Assembly: GCF_022867885.1 (NCBI RefSeq)
Contig: NZ_JALIFP010000007.1
Location: forward strand, 124,001-188,000
Source of the DNA: Lederbergia sp. NSJ-179
GTDB lineage: Bacteria; Bacillota; Bacilli; Bacillales; Bacillaceae_C
DNA: 64,000 nucleotides
Direction of reading: 5' to 3'
Shown piece after piece: positions 51,908 to 61,270 of this stretch; position 1 is the first letter of the stretch; every line of letters begins with the position of its first letter. The notes below the pieces were generated by a model. It was not told the origin of the DNA, made no database searches, and saw only the letters and a program-made list of their open reading frames with translations. The translations under genes were made by a program, and so were the position numbers.

Positions 51908-53199
51908 GTATTGAACACGGAACAAGAAAAGCGAAGCAAGACATTTCAGTTCCTCAACCTATTTTAATAGGAAAGATCGATATTTCAGCGGCTGGAAAAA
52001 ACACAAAAATGTATGTGGGCGATTTAACGGGCGACGGGAGGATGGACATTTTAATGGTCCAACCAGATGGGGGAATTGATGATCGATATGTTCCCCATCA
52101 AGTCCAATCGATGACCGCCTTTGATTTGGAAGGCCGGATTTTATGGAAAAAAGGTGAGCCTGATCCAAATCCCGGGGGCCCGGGTTCTGATTACCCTGTG
52201 CAAATTTACGATATTGATGGGGATGGGCAGAATGAGGTCTTGTCTGTCATCGATAAGAAGTTTCATATTTTAGAAGGCTCAACTGGAAAGGTGAAAAATG
52301 TTTTTGATTTACCTTCCGAGTATGCTCATGATTGTATTATTATTGCGAATTTAACTGGGGGAAAGTTTCCACAAGATATTATTTTAAAAGATCGGTATGA
52401 GCAATTATGGGCAATGGATAAGCACTTCAATCAGCTTTGGACCTATAAAGGAAATCCGGGCCATTTCCCATGGGTCTTTGATTTTAATGGGGATGGTCGT
52501 GATGAAGTAATGGCGGGCTATGATTTTCTAAATGCGGATGGGGAAAAGGTATGGTCTTGTATAGATTTAGAAGATCATGCGGATTGTATTTGGGTAGGAA
52601 AGGTGAACAAAGAGATCTCGAATGAATATCAAATTGTCATCGGTGGCAGTGTAACCGTTATGTATGACCAATATGGCAAAGAATTATGGCGATATGAGGG
52701 GTCTGTAGAATCACAGCATGTGAGTTTAGGGAAATTTCGGGATGATCTGCCTGGATTGCAAATAGCTGGACTAGATCGGATTGTTCGCGGAAATGAAAAT
52801 GGAAAAGATGGTTTATTTTTGTTAGACGCGAATGGGAAAGAAATTTGGAAAGAGGATCGGAAAACGAAAGGTTGGCTTACAATTATCGAAACGATGAGGA
52901 ATTGGGATGATCATGAATTAGATTACATCCTAGCCTATCGGCGGGGGGGCGGAATAAAACCAACCTTATATGATGGCTACATGAATCCTGTTGTCCAATT
53001 CCCAGAAGATGGATATGTCGTTCATGCCGATTTATTTGGGAATGGTTATGAGAATGTCATGGTCTATAACGATCAGACTGCCTATATTTACGCGAGCAGA
53101 CCTACTCCTTTATCAAAATTCAAAGAGAGTGTATTAGCTCAAGAAAAAAGATTATATTCAGTGACATTATATCCAGGAGGCGAGTATGTAGAGAAATAA
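51904..53199 (+). CDS. FG-GAP/VCBS beta-propeller protein, PL11-like
   Basis: 431 aa, no signal peptide. At least three calcium-type FG-GAP motifs: DLTGDGRMDI, DIDGDGQNEV and DFNGDGRDEV, the last 15 residues outside the propeller. The blades and the ILWKKGEPDPNPG-type segments recall the propeller of rhamnogalacturonan lyases of family PL11 (YesW/YesX), but it is much shorter and misses the N-terminal domain. It could be a lyase variant or a cytosolic saccharide-binding propeller. Translationally coupled to the esterase gene. Confidence 0.72.
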   Translation: MSIEHGTRKAKQDISVPQPILIGKIDISAAGKNTKMYVGDLTGDGRMDILMVQPDGGIDDRYVPHQVQSMTAFDLEGRILWKKGEPDPNPGGPGSDYPVQIYDIDGDGQNEVLSVIDKKFHILEGSTGKVKNVFDLPSEYAHDCIIIANLTGGKFPQDIILKDRYEQLWAMDKHFNQLWTYKGNPGHFPWVFDFNGDGRDEVMAGYDFLNADGEKVWSCIDLEDHADCIWVGKVNKEISNEYQIVIGGSVTVMYDQYGKELWRYEGSVESQHVSLGKFRDDLPGLQIAGLDRIVRGNENGKDGLFLLDANGKEIWKEDRKTKGWLTIIETMRNWDDHELDYILAYRRGGGIKPTLYDGYMNPVVQFPEDGYVVHADLFGNGYENVMVYNDQTAYIYASRPTPLSKFKESVLAQEKRLYSVTLYPGGEYVEK

Positions 53200-53341
53200 G
53201 TGAAACTTGGGATGGAAAAACTTTACAATTTATTATTTTTCGTACAAAAGAGCTCCTCTTAATGAGCAAAAAATAGGACATGCAAAAATCTAATTTTACA
53301 TCGAAGTGATGAAATGGTGTTGGTTCGGGAATAATTTTCCG

Positions 53342-53370
53342 TTGATAAACATCTATAAATATGCTACTAT
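53342..53370 (+). promoter_or_regulatory. Promoter of the MFS gene
   Basis: TTGATA (53342-53347) and TACTAT (53365-53370) with a 17-bp spacer, directly ahead of the PyrR-type element. Confidence 0.7.
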
Positions 53371-53385
53371 ATCGAAGGAATATAT

Positions 53386-53496
53386 AACCTTTAAACCGGT
53401 CCCGAGAGGCTGAAAAGGACGATTATATAGATATGTTCTTCTATATCTGTGTCAATTTATGCCCTTTTTGTCCTCTTGGACGGAAGGGTATTTATT
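53386..53496 (+). promoter_or_regulatory. PyrR-type attenuator
   Basis: CCTTTAAACCGGTCCCGAGAG and then GCTGAAAAGGAC (53388-53420) match the PyrR binding loop of B. subtilis pyr leaders: CCTTT/AAAGG lower stem, GTCC-GAGAGG loop. A terminator follows at 53461-53490 (GCCCTT..GTCC/GGAC..AAGGGT, then TATTTATTTT). The AAAAGGAC strand could instead pair with the terminator's 5' side as an antiterminator. Predicts shut-off by PyrR-UMP when pyrimidines are plentiful. Confidence 0.85.
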
Positions 53497-53646
53497 TTGC
53501 TTATTTGAGACAAGCTTACCTCTTTTAAACAATGTCCAGTGAGGCTTGAAAAGAGAATGGAGATGTTTGTTTGAGTGATCATTCAAAATCCATTCCTTCA
53601 AACTAGCAAGAACGTTTTTACAACAGAAGAAGGGTGGAAAAACAAG

Positions 53647-54858
53647 ATGAATTACCAAAGGAAAACTGTCGTTGCGTCCATAACAGGTTTAACACTAGAA
53701 GGCATGGACATTATGTTTATTTCATTTGCCATGTCTATGATCGTCGCGGAATTTCATACTGATTTAGCCACAGGAGGGTTTATTTCTTCTATTACAAATA
53801 TCGGGATGTTGCTTGGCGGAATGATCTTCGGCATTTTGGCAGATAAGTTCGGGCGTGTCCGAATCTTTACTTATACCGTTTTTTTGTTTGCGATCGGGAC
53901 GGCATTAACTGGCTTGGCTGCGAATATTGAACAGATTTATTTATTTCGATTTATTGCTGGAATTGGTGCAGGAGGAGAATATGGTATTGGGATGGCCCTA
54001 GTAGCGGAGGCTTGGCCAAAACAGAAGCAAGGAAGGGTTTCTTCTTACGTTAGTACAGGAGCACAAATTGGTGTTATTCTGGCGGCGCTATTAAGTGCGA
54101 TTATTCTTCCTCATTTAGGTTGGAGAGCATTATTTTTCGTTGGAGTGATCCCTGTAGTGTTTGCTTTTATTGTGCGGAGAAATCTAGGTGAATCGCCAGA
54201 ATGGTTGGCTGCACAAAAGGAGAAAAAGAGCAGTCATAAACGAAGGGAAGGAAGATTAAGTGAATTGTTTCGTACGCCAAGAACAACGATGACAACCATT
54301 ACCCTTGCCATCATGGCGACCGTTCAAATCGCTGGATATAACGGATTAATGATTTGGCTTCCAACAATGTTGCAGAAATCACAAGGGTTATCTGTATCAA
54401 GCTCAGCGTTATGGACCATCAGTACAGCAGTCGGAATGATCATTGGGATGTTGACTTTTGGGCAATTTTTGGATCGGCTAGGAGTAAAACGTTCCTATGG
54501 GATTTTTCTGCTTGCGTCCGCAAGTGCTGTCTTTTTATACTCTTTTGCAACGGGGAGTTATGGTGTATTAATCGGCGGTGCCATTGTTGGCTTTTTCTCT
54601 AATGGAATGTTTGCTGGGTATGGTGCCTTGATTAGCCGCTATTTTCCGGTCCACATTCGCAGCACGGCAACGAACACCATTTTTAACTTCGGCAGGGCTT
54701 TAGGCGGTTTTTCTCCTATTCTAGTTGGGCATCTATTGCAAAACTATAATATGATGACCGCAATGATCTATTTGAGTGCCTTATATATTATATCTTTTAT
54801 CGTCATGCTAAGTCTTAAGCAAAGAACATCGCAGCCTACCAAATTGTCTGCGGCATAA
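53647..54858 (+). CDS. MFS transporter (sugar-acid/aromatic-acid symporter type) under PyrR control
   Basis: 403 aa from ATG 53647, 9 nt after AGGGTGG; the frame opens at 53575 without site or counterpart. Twelve membrane segments with MFS motifs GILADKFGRVRIF (loop 2-3) and GAGGEYGIGMALVAEAW (helix 4), the pattern of organic-acid:proton symporters. No classical uracil or nucleoside transporter motifs. The PyrR attenuator in its leader suggests that the substrate is a pyrimidine or a precursor acid such as orotate or dihydroorotate; that is inference. Confidence 0.88.
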   Translation: MNYQRKTVVASITGLTLEGMDIMFISFAMSMIVAEFHTDLATGGFISSITNIGMLLGGMIFGILADKFGRVRIFTYTVFLFAIGTALTGLAANIEQIYLFRFIAGIGAGGEYGIGMALVAEAWPKQKQGRVSSYVSTGAQIGVILAALLSAIILPHLGWRALFFVGVIPVVFAFIVRRNLGESPEWLAAQKEKKSSHKRREGRLSELFRTPRTTMTTITLAIMATVQIAGYNGLMIWLPTMLQKSQGLSVSSSALWTISTAVGMIIGMLTFGQFLDRLGVKRSYGIFLLASASAVFLYSFATGSYGVLIGGAIVGFFSNGMFAGYGALISRYFPVHIRSTATNTIFNFGRALGGFSPILVGHLLQNYNMMTAMIYLSALYIISFIVMLSLKQRTSQPTKLSAA

Positions 54859-54878
54859 ATAATTTTTTAACTTCCTTA

Positions 54879-54930
54879 CGCAAAGGAGTATCCAATAGGT
54901 CGTTTCGACATTTGGATACTCCTTTTTGCG
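54879..54930 (+). terminator. Strong terminator of the MFS gene
   Basis: CGCAAAGGAGTATCCAA pairs with TTGGATACTCCTTTTTGCG; the stem contains its own T-tract and is near symmetrical, so it may act for the convergent gene too. Confidence 0.9.
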
Positions 54931-54962
54931 TTACGAATGTCTGCGAAAATCCTGAATTTTTT

Positions 54963-55187
54963 TCATTCTTCTTCCACTGTTTTTCCTCTTGTCAGGCTCT
55001 CAAAATCTTTCATCTCATTATTTTTAAGATTTGTTACTTGAAAGGGATTAGTTGTTTGCTTTCTATCCGATCGTATCCCCATCTGACGTCTTCCTGATCC
55101 TGTAGGATCATTTAAAATTCCTTCATATTCCCCATCAAAATGCGGATCAGAATTTCCATCAATATTGCGTTTGTCGTCAGGCATCAT
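54963..55187 (-). CDS. Small hydrophilic protein of unknown function (74 aa)
   Basis: ATG 55187 follows AAGGAG. The product begins MMPDDKRNIDGNSDPHFDGE, has a GSGRRQMGIRSDRKQTTNPF middle and ends with EEE. Very polar, no cysteine or membrane segment, likely partly disordered. I do not recognise a family. The good ribosome site, the terminator-flanked position and the low-complexity-free sequence argue for a real gene. Confidence 0.7.
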   Translation of the reverse strand: MMPDDKRNIDGNSDPHFDGEYEGILNDPTGSGRRQMGIRSDRKQTTNPFQVTNLKNNEMKDFESLTRGKTVEEE

Positions 55188-55320
55188 GATCAGCTCCTTT
55201 CTAAATGTAGGTTAAGATATAGTAGGAAAAATATACATAATATACCGATGCTTTTTTTGCTTTTTCCTTCTATATGATTGAAAATGAAGTGTAAATCATC
55301 ACTATTAGGGAGATGAAGAC

Positions 55321-56871
55321 ATGTTTATAGCAGGGCAAAGGGAAATGCAGGCATTGGATCGATACACGATCGAAAATATCGGTTTACCAGGGGTCGTCTT
55401 AATGGAAAATGCGGGAGCAAGGATTGTGGAAGAGATTATCGATCATGCTCCACACTCGAATCCGCAGGTAATGATTCTAGCCGGTGGCGGGAATAATGGG
55501 GGCGATGGTTTTGTTATTGCACGTAGGCTATTTGATTTAGGGCTAAAACCTATTCTTGGTTTGGTAGTCGATCCAAAGCGAATCAAGGGAGATGCCTTGG
55601 TCCATTATACATCGTATAAGAATCGTGGGTTGCCTATTTTTCATATTCGAAAGGAACAGCTTGAAAGGCTACAAGATGAATTGGAGCGTGTGGATATTAT
55701 CGTGGATGCTATGTTAGGGACGGGTGTGAAGGGTCCTGTACGCTCTCCTATAGATGCGATTATTAATACGGTGAATCAATATGCCGGGAAAAAAATGATT
55801 CTGTCGGTTGATATTCCATCTGGCCTTTCAAGTGATGATGGTAGTGTGGAAGGGGTGGCGATCCAAGCGACGAAGACGATCAGCTTTGTTTTACCGAAAA
55901 AGGGCTTTTTCTTACAAGCTGGACCGAATTATATTGGAGAATGGCAGGTTGTTGACATTTCTGTGCCTCCGTCCATTATCGATGATCTGCATGTAAAAAT
56001 GCCACGACTCTTGACGAGAAGTCTTATTCGCTCAGCTATACCTAAGCGTCCTGCGAATGGGCATAAAGGAACATTTGGCCATGTGCTTGTACTCGGTGGC
56101 TCACGTTCCTATGTTGGAGCCCCCATTTTTGCAGCGCGCTCAGCCTTTAGCAGTGGAGCAGGACTCGTAACATTGGCCGTTCCTGAAAATATTTACCCAC
56201 TAATCGCTGGGCAGAATCCAGAATACTTATATCTTCCGTTAGATGAAGTGGAGGGTCATTTTGCTGATCAAGCGATTGAAACGCTCTCCACAAAAATGCC
56301 TCAAATGGATACAATCGCACTTGGACCTGGAATGGGTCGTTTTCCCAACGGAGAGGCATGGATGAAATCTTTCTTTTCGATTCTTACAGGACAATCCGTC
56401 GTCATCGATGCAGATGCTTTATATTTGATGCGAAATCAGTTGGATATGCTTCATACTTATGAGGGAGACATTATTTTTACACCACATCCTGGGGAAATGG
56501 CGACTTTACTAAAATGTTCCATAAAGGAAGTGGAAAAAAATCGCTTGGAAATAGCAGAAAACTTTGCAAAAGAATATCAACTTTATTTAGTCTTAAAAGG
56601 ACATCGATCGATCATCGCTACCCCAGATGGGAAAACATATATCAATCCGCATGGCCACGATGCTTTAAGTAAAGGTGGGAGCGGTGATGTATTGACTGGT
56701 ATGATTGCATCTTTTTTGGCTCAAGGGGCATCGGCGGAAGAAGCCATTATCACTGCCGCCTATTTGCATGCCAAGGCAGGAGAAGAACAAGCAAAGCGTT
56801 TGTCACGATATGGAGTTACACCACTGGACATAATCGAAGGGATTCGAAAACAATTAAATGAAATGATGTAG
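55321..56871 (+). CDS. nnr: Bifunctional NAD(P)H-hydrate repair enzyme (epimerase/dehydratase)
   Basis: Repairs hydrated NAD(P)H. 516 aa: N-terminal YjeF-N epimerase (about 1-210, GGGNNGGDGFVIARRL, DAMLGTG, SVDIPSGLSSDDG) and C-terminal ADP-dependent dehydratase of ribokinase-like fold (about 225-510, GHKGTFGHVLVLGGS, ALGPGMG, FTPHPGEMA, ALSKGGSGDVLTGMI). AGGGAGATG precedes the start; a strong terminator closes the gene. Confidence 0.96.
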   Translation: MFIAGQREMQALDRYTIENIGLPGVVLMENAGARIVEEIIDHAPHSNPQVMILAGGGNNGGDGFVIARRLFDLGLKPILGLVVDPKRIKGDALVHYTSYKNRGLPIFHIRKEQLERLQDELERVDIIVDAMLGTGVKGPVRSPIDAIINTVNQYAGKKMILSVDIPSGLSSDDGSVEGVAIQATKTISFVLPKKGFFLQAGPNYIGEWQVVDISVPPSIIDDLHVKMPRLLTRSLIRSAIPKRPANGHKGTFGHVLVLGGSRSYVGAPIFAARSAFSSGAGLVTLAVPENIYPLIAGQNPEYLYLPLDEVEGHFADQAIETLSTKMPQMDTIALGPGMGRFPNGEAWMKSFFSILTGQSVVIDADALYLMRNQLDMLHTYEGDIIFTPHPGEMATLLKCSIKEVEKNRLEIAENFAKEYQLYLVLKGHRSIIATPDGKTYINPHGHDALSKGGSGDVLTGMIASFLAQGASAEEAIITAAYLHAKAGEEQAKRLSRYGVTPLDIIEGIRKQLNEMM

Positions 56872-56888
56872 GGAAAATGAACCGAGGA

Positions 56889-56946
56889 AGTGCCTAGTAT
56901 GATCACCATACATTCTTAGTGAATGGTGTTAACACTGGGCATTTTT
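56889..56946 (+). terminator. Rho-independent terminator of nnr
   Basis: GTGCC-AGT...CACCAT..CATTC pairs with GAATGGTG...ACTGGGCA, followed by TTTTTC. Confidence 0.88.
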
Positions 56947-56999
56947 CTTTCCCTTCATTTCGAAGCTGTAATTTTTTAAAATAATTTAGAAAAAAAGGG

Positions 57000-57028
57000 T
57001 TGAAAATTTTATGAATATCACATACAAT
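57000..57028 (+). promoter_or_regulatory. Promoter of the amidohydrolase-opp operon
   Basis: TTGAAA (57000-57005) and TACAAT (57023-57028) with a 17-bp spacer, 58 nt ahead of the amidohydrolase start. Confidence 0.7.
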
Positions 57029-57086
57029 AAATCAAAGTTATTAAATCCTATGAGTTTAATGGGTTTTGGAGAAAGGGGATCTCAAA

Positions 57087-58280
57087 GTGCAACAGACAAA
57101 TCAAAGTGAATTATCATTGATTCACAAAGAATTGGAAAAAAATCTTCAAGAGATCATCAATTGGAGAAGGTACATGCATCAGCATCCTGAATTATCCTTT
57201 CAGGAGACAGAAACAGCTAAGTTCATTGAACAAAAGTTAGTAAGTTTTGATTTAGAAGTCAAAACAAATATTGGCGGGAATGGACTGATTGGCATCTTGA
57301 AGGGAGAAGAAGTGGGGCCAACCATTGCTTTAAGAGCTGATTTTGATGCACTTCCTATTCAAGATGAAAAAGATGTCCCCTATAAGTCCCAAAAACCCGG
57401 AGTGATGCATGCATGTGGGCATGATGGGCATACGGCTGCATTATTAGGGACAGCACAAGTTTTAAGTCAATTTCGGGAACATATAAAAGGAAGCATTATC
57501 TTTATTTTTCAACCTGCGGAAGAATTGCCGCCTGGTGGGGCGAAATTTATGATAGAAGACCATGTATTAGATGGCGTGGATTATGTGTTTGGTGCCCATT
57601 TGGCATCTGATATTCCGCTGGGGCAAATCGGTGTTGGGGAAGGTTTTACTTCTGCTGCGGTTGATAAATTTGACATTACGATCAAGGGAAAAGGCGGACA
57701 TGGAGCAAGGCCTCATGAAACGATTGATTCCATTGTGATCGGCAGTGAGATTGTGAGCGCCTTACAAAAAATCGTCAGTCGTAAAGTAAACCCATTACAA
57801 TCCGCTGTTGTGACGGTTGGGGTTTTCCAAGCTGGAAATGCGTTTAATGTGATTGCAGAAAACGCCAGAATCGAAGGGACAGTCCGTACATTTGATGAGA
57901 AAATAAGGATGCAAGTAAAGGATGATATCCACTCGATTGTGAAAGGAATCACGGCCGCCTTTCAAGCAGACTTTTCGATTGACTATCTGCTCGGGTATCC
58001 AGCCCTTTATAATCACAGCCAGGAAACAGAGCTAGTGAGAACCCTTTTCAAGGAAGAATTTTCAAATGAAGCTGTGATTGAACTAAAGCCTTCGATGGGG
58101 GCAGAAGATTTTGCCTATTTTCTACAAGAAAGGCCGGGAACCTATTTCCGCGTGGGGTCTCGGAATGAATATGAGCAAACACATTATTCCCATCATCATG
58201 CTAAATTTGATTTTGATGAACGGGCTTTACTTCATATTGAACGGGCATTTGTAAAAATTGTTGCGCATTATTTATTTTAA
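57087..58280 (+). CDS. M20-family amidohydrolase
   Basis: Metal-dependent hydrolase acting on N-acyl amino acids or short peptides. 397 aa from GTG 57087 behind AAAGGGGAT. Motifs: RRYMHQHPELSFQE, ALRADFDALPI, HACGHDGHTAALL (metal-binding), IFQPAEELPPGGAKFM (catalytic Glu), lid domain FDITIKGKGGHGARPHETID, and MGAEDFAYF at the end. It heads the run of oligopeptide-transport genes, so it probably processes what they import. Confidence 0.93.
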   Translation: MQQTNQSELSLIHKELEKNLQEIINWRRYMHQHPELSFQETETAKFIEQKLVSFDLEVKTNIGGNGLIGILKGEEVGPTIALRADFDALPIQDEKDVPYKSQKPGVMHACGHDGHTAALLGTAQVLSQFREHIKGSIIFIFQPAEELPPGGAKFMIEDHVLDGVDYVFGAHLASDIPLGQIGVGEGFTSAAVDKFDITIKGKGGHGARPHETIDSIVIGSEIVSALQKIVSRKVNPLQSAVVTVGVFQAGNAFNVIAENARIEGTVRTFDEKIRMQVKDDIHSIVKGITAAFQADFSIDYLLGYPALYNHSQETELVRTLFKEEFSNEAVIELKPSMGAEDFAYFLQERPGTYFRVGSRNEYEQTHYSHHHAKFDFDERALLHIERAFVKIVAHYLF

Positions 58281-58366
58281 TGATAAATCCGACTAGACAA
58301 AGTGGAAATATGAAGTTTGGAATATATTCTTCTAAAATAGAAATAGAGATAAAGGAATGAACAAGG

Positions 58367-60103
58367 ATGAAACAATCAAAGATTACGATTTTTATAAGTA
58401 TGATTCTGCTCAGTTTGATCATCGCTGCTTGCAGTTCAGGGGAAACATCAAAGGATGATCCAAATAAGTCAACGGATTCAGAAAAGAACGCAAATACAAC
58501 GAGCGTTGTAGAAGATACTCAAATTGCGGCAGAGGATCCGTCCGCTTCCCCTTTATTAGCTGTAAATAGAGGAAACATGGTGGTGGTTGGCTTACAAGAA
58601 CCCGGCGGAATTTTTACACCTTATTTTAATTCAAGTGGGTACGATGGGAACGTTCAATCCGTGATGTTTCCACCATTAGTCGATATCAATGAAGCAGGGG
58701 AACCAATCCCGGGTCTTGCGAAAGATTGGGATGTTTCAGATGATGGATTAACGTATACGTTTCATTTACGTGATGATTTGAAATTTGATGATGGAACCCC
58801 TCTAACCGCAGAGGATGTTGAATTTACTTTAACTCTATTGCATGACCCAAGCTATGGCGGAGGAACCGATATTACGGAAGCCAAAGTGGTGGGTGGTTTG
58901 GATTATAAAAATGGGGATGCTGATACGATCTCCGGTATTCAGGTGATCGATGAAAAGACAATAGAAATTAAAACAGAAGAAGTAAATGCTCGTTCCCTTA
59001 GACTACTTGGCGGTCAAGTTCTGAAGAAAGATTACTATGGAAAAGATTACAAAAAAGGAAATCTTGATTATTTAAACGCTTTGCATTTAAAACCTGTAGG
59101 GGCTGGACCATTTCGTTTTGTGGACTATTTGCCTGGGCAAGAAATTCGTTATGAAGCGAACGAATATTTTTATGACGGCAAGCCTGAAGTCGATCAATTT
59201 ATCTATAAAACAACAGAAGGAGACTCTCAACAATTTTTCCAAACAGGTGAACTGGACTATAGCTCTTTAGCGGCAAACCAAGATAATTTTGAGTTTTTAC
59301 AAGCCTTAGGATTTGCCAATATCAATGTGTATACATCTTCTGCTTATGGCTATATCACGTTCAATCATGAAAAGGAAATTTTCAAAGATCCGAAAGTGCG
59401 ACAAGCGTTTATTTACGGGTTAGATCGGCAAACGATTATTGATACGTATTACCAAGGCTATGCGCAAGTGGCCAATGTGCCTGTTTCGCCAACATCTTGG
59501 GCTTACACAGATGAAATTGGCAGTACAGCTTATGATCCTGAAAAAGCGAAACAACTATTAGAAGAAGCGGGTTGGACAGAAGGAGCAAATGGTATTCGTG
59601 AAAAAGATGGCAAAAAGCTAGTCGTCTATTACTTTACGTCTGCTGGTGGATTAGGAGATACGCTGATTCCGATTGCGAAGGAAAATTATAAGGAGATTGG
59701 CATCGATCTTCAAGTAGAACAAATGGACTTTAATGCTTTGCTTTCGCGAGTAGAAAATGGCGATCACGATCTTGCTTCCTTCTCCACGACGATGCTAACA
59801 GATCCTTATAATGGGATTGACAGTTTCCATACAAAAACAAAAGATTCGATCATAAAAGGGTATGGAAATGAAAAGATTGATGCCTTGATCGATGCAACGA
59901 TTGCGACCAATGATCAGGATGAACGGACAGCGGCCTTTCATGAACTATATAAAGCCTTAGATGAGGACCCTCCGGTGATATTAATGTCTTATACGAAAGT
60001 ATTAAGTGGGACAAATGCACGTGTGAAGGGCTTTGAACCGAATGGCTATCGAGGAATTGCGCCTAGCTTGAAAAATTTGCAAGTAGTCGATGTGCAACAA
60101 TAA
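58367..60103 (+). CDS. Peptide ABC transporter substrate-binding lipoprotein (SBP family 5)
   Basis: 578 aa, lipoprotein signal with lipobox LIIAACSSG (Cys22), then an Asn/Asp/Ser-rich tether (to about 65). The extracellular family-5 binding domain shows LAKDWDVSDDGLTYTFHLRDD and FDDGTPLTAEDVEFTL; near the end DPYNGIDSFHTK. Ligands of Opp/Dpp-type binding proteins range from peptides to nickel and oligosaccharides; the M20 enzyme upstream favours peptides or acylated amino acids. Confidence 0.93.
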   Translation: MKQSKITIFISMILLSLIIAACSSGETSKDDPNKSTDSEKNANTTSVVEDTQIAAEDPSASPLLAVNRGNMVVVGLQEPGGIFTPYFNSSGYDGNVQSVMFPPLVDINEAGEPIPGLAKDWDVSDDGLTYTFHLRDDLKFDDGTPLTAEDVEFTLTLLHDPSYGGGTDITEAKVVGGLDYKNGDADTISGIQVIDEKTIEIKTEEVNARSLRLLGGQVLKKDYYGKDYKKGNLDYLNALHLKPVGAGPFRFVDYLPGQEIRYEANEYFYDGKPEVDQFIYKTTEGDSQQFFQTGELDYSSLAANQDNFEFLQALGFANINVYTSSAYGYITFNHEKEIFKDPKVRQAFIYGLDRQTIIDTYYQGYAQVANVPVSPTSWAYTDEIGSTAYDPEKAKQLLEEAGWTEGANGIREKDGKKLVVYYFTSAGGLGDTLIPIAKENYKEIGIDLQVEQMDFNALLSRVENGDHDLASFSTTMLTDPYNGIDSFHTKTKDSIIKGYGNEKIDALIDATIATNDQDERTAAFHELYKALDEDPPVILMSYTKVLSGTNARVKGFEPNGYRGIAPSLKNLQVVDVQQ

Positions 60104-60142
60104 AGTCTGCGGGATATAAGAGATTGATAGATGAGTGATTCA

Positions 60143-60174
60143 GGCGTATCCGGATATTAATACTCGGGTACGCC
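60143..60174 (+). promoter_or_regulatory. Intercistronic stem-loop
   Basis: GGCGTATCCG pairs with CGGGTACGCC (10 bp, one G-T) between the binding-protein and permease genes; only a weak T-stretch follows. Similar placement to the stem at 43437. Confidence 0.65.
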
Positions 60175-60239
60175 CCTATTATATAAGAAAGTGTTTAAAA
60201 TGGTCATCGTCCTTTTGGATATACGGGGGGAGATAGAGT

Positions 60240-61196
60240 TTGAAAGGTTATGTTGTAAAAAGAATCTTGTATTTAATTCCCACTTTGATTGGAGCTTCTT
60301 TGCTTATTTATTTTTTGTATTCTTTGGTCCCAGGCAATTTTATTGATGCGGATCCGAATTTGACGGCTGAACGGAAGGCGGAGTTATATGCTCTCTATGG
60401 CTTTGATCAGCCAGTTTTAAAGCGATACTTTATCTGGATGGGGAATCTCCTTCAAGGGGATCTTGGGTATTCCTTACAATTTCAACGTCCTGTTGTCGAA
60501 GTGCTTGGAAATTATATATGGAGTTCCTTTTTTGTTGCCTTAGCTTCACTTATCTTGACATGGGCGATTGCGCTAGTGATTGGGGTTGTTTCTGCAACCC
60601 GTCAATATTCATTATTTGATTCATTAGCGACTGTGTTAGTTTTTGCTGGGATGGCGACGCCTTCCTTTTTTCTCGGGTTAATCTTAATTAAGTTTTTTGC
60701 GGTTGACCTTGGCTGGTTTCCGGCAGGGGGGATGATCACAACGGGGAGTAATCATACCGGCTGGGAATATGTGAAAGATGTGGGTCAGCATATGATTTTA
60801 CCTGTGTTAGTTTTAACAATGTTGGGAATTGGAGGGTTAGCTCGTTATTTCCGGACCAATATGCTTGAGGTGATTCGGCAGGATTTTGTCCGAACAGCGA
60901 GGGCAAAGGGACTGAAGGAAAAAGCTGTCGTCTATAAACATGCATTAAGAAATGCTCTTTTACCCGCTATTACCTTATTTGCCTTTGAATTGCCTGCTTT
61001 GTTCAGTGGTGCCATCATTACAGAGCAAATCTTTAATTGGCCGGGGATTGGAGCGATTTACATGCAGGCTTTCACAGTTCGTGATTATCCTTTATTAATG
61101 GGCTTCACGATGTTTATTGCTCTTTTGACGGTGATCAGTAATTTATTGGCCGATCTGTTATATGGTGTCGCAGATCCGAGGGTTCGCTTAAAATAA
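60240..61196 (+). CDS. Opp/Dpp-type permease B
   Basis: 318 aa from TTG 60240 behind GGGGGGAG. First membrane segment in KRILYLIPTLIGASLLIYF, then GDLGYSLQFQRPV and five further helices. EAA loop QDFVRTARAKGLKEKAVVYKHALRNALLP is present (read as QDFVRTARAKGL and VVYKHALRNALLP). Forms the channel with permease C. Confidence 0.93.
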   Translation: MKGYVVKRILYLIPTLIGASLLIYFLYSLVPGNFIDADPNLTAERKAELYALYGFDQPVLKRYFIWMGNLLQGDLGYSLQFQRPVVEVLGNYIWSSFFVALASLILTWAIALVIGVVSATRQYSLFDSLATVLVFAGMATPSFFLGLILIKFFAVDLGWFPAGGMITTGSNHTGWEYVKDVGQHMILPVLVLTMLGIGGLARYFRTNMLEVIRQDFVRTARAKGLKEKAVVYKHALRNALLPAITLFAFELPALFSGAIITEQIFNWPGIGAIYMQAFTVRDYPLLMGFTMFIALLTVISNLLADLLYGVADPRVRLK

Positions 61197-61270
61197 TATT
61201 TTTTATGAGAGAAAAAAGTGGATAGAAAGAATCCGTTCCTTTTCCTGTGAAAAGTAAGGAGTTGAAGCAT

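Noticed and set aside
54912-55097. Plus-strand frame of 61 codons
   Set aside because: Antisense to the 74-aa gene, which has the better ribosome site and composition.
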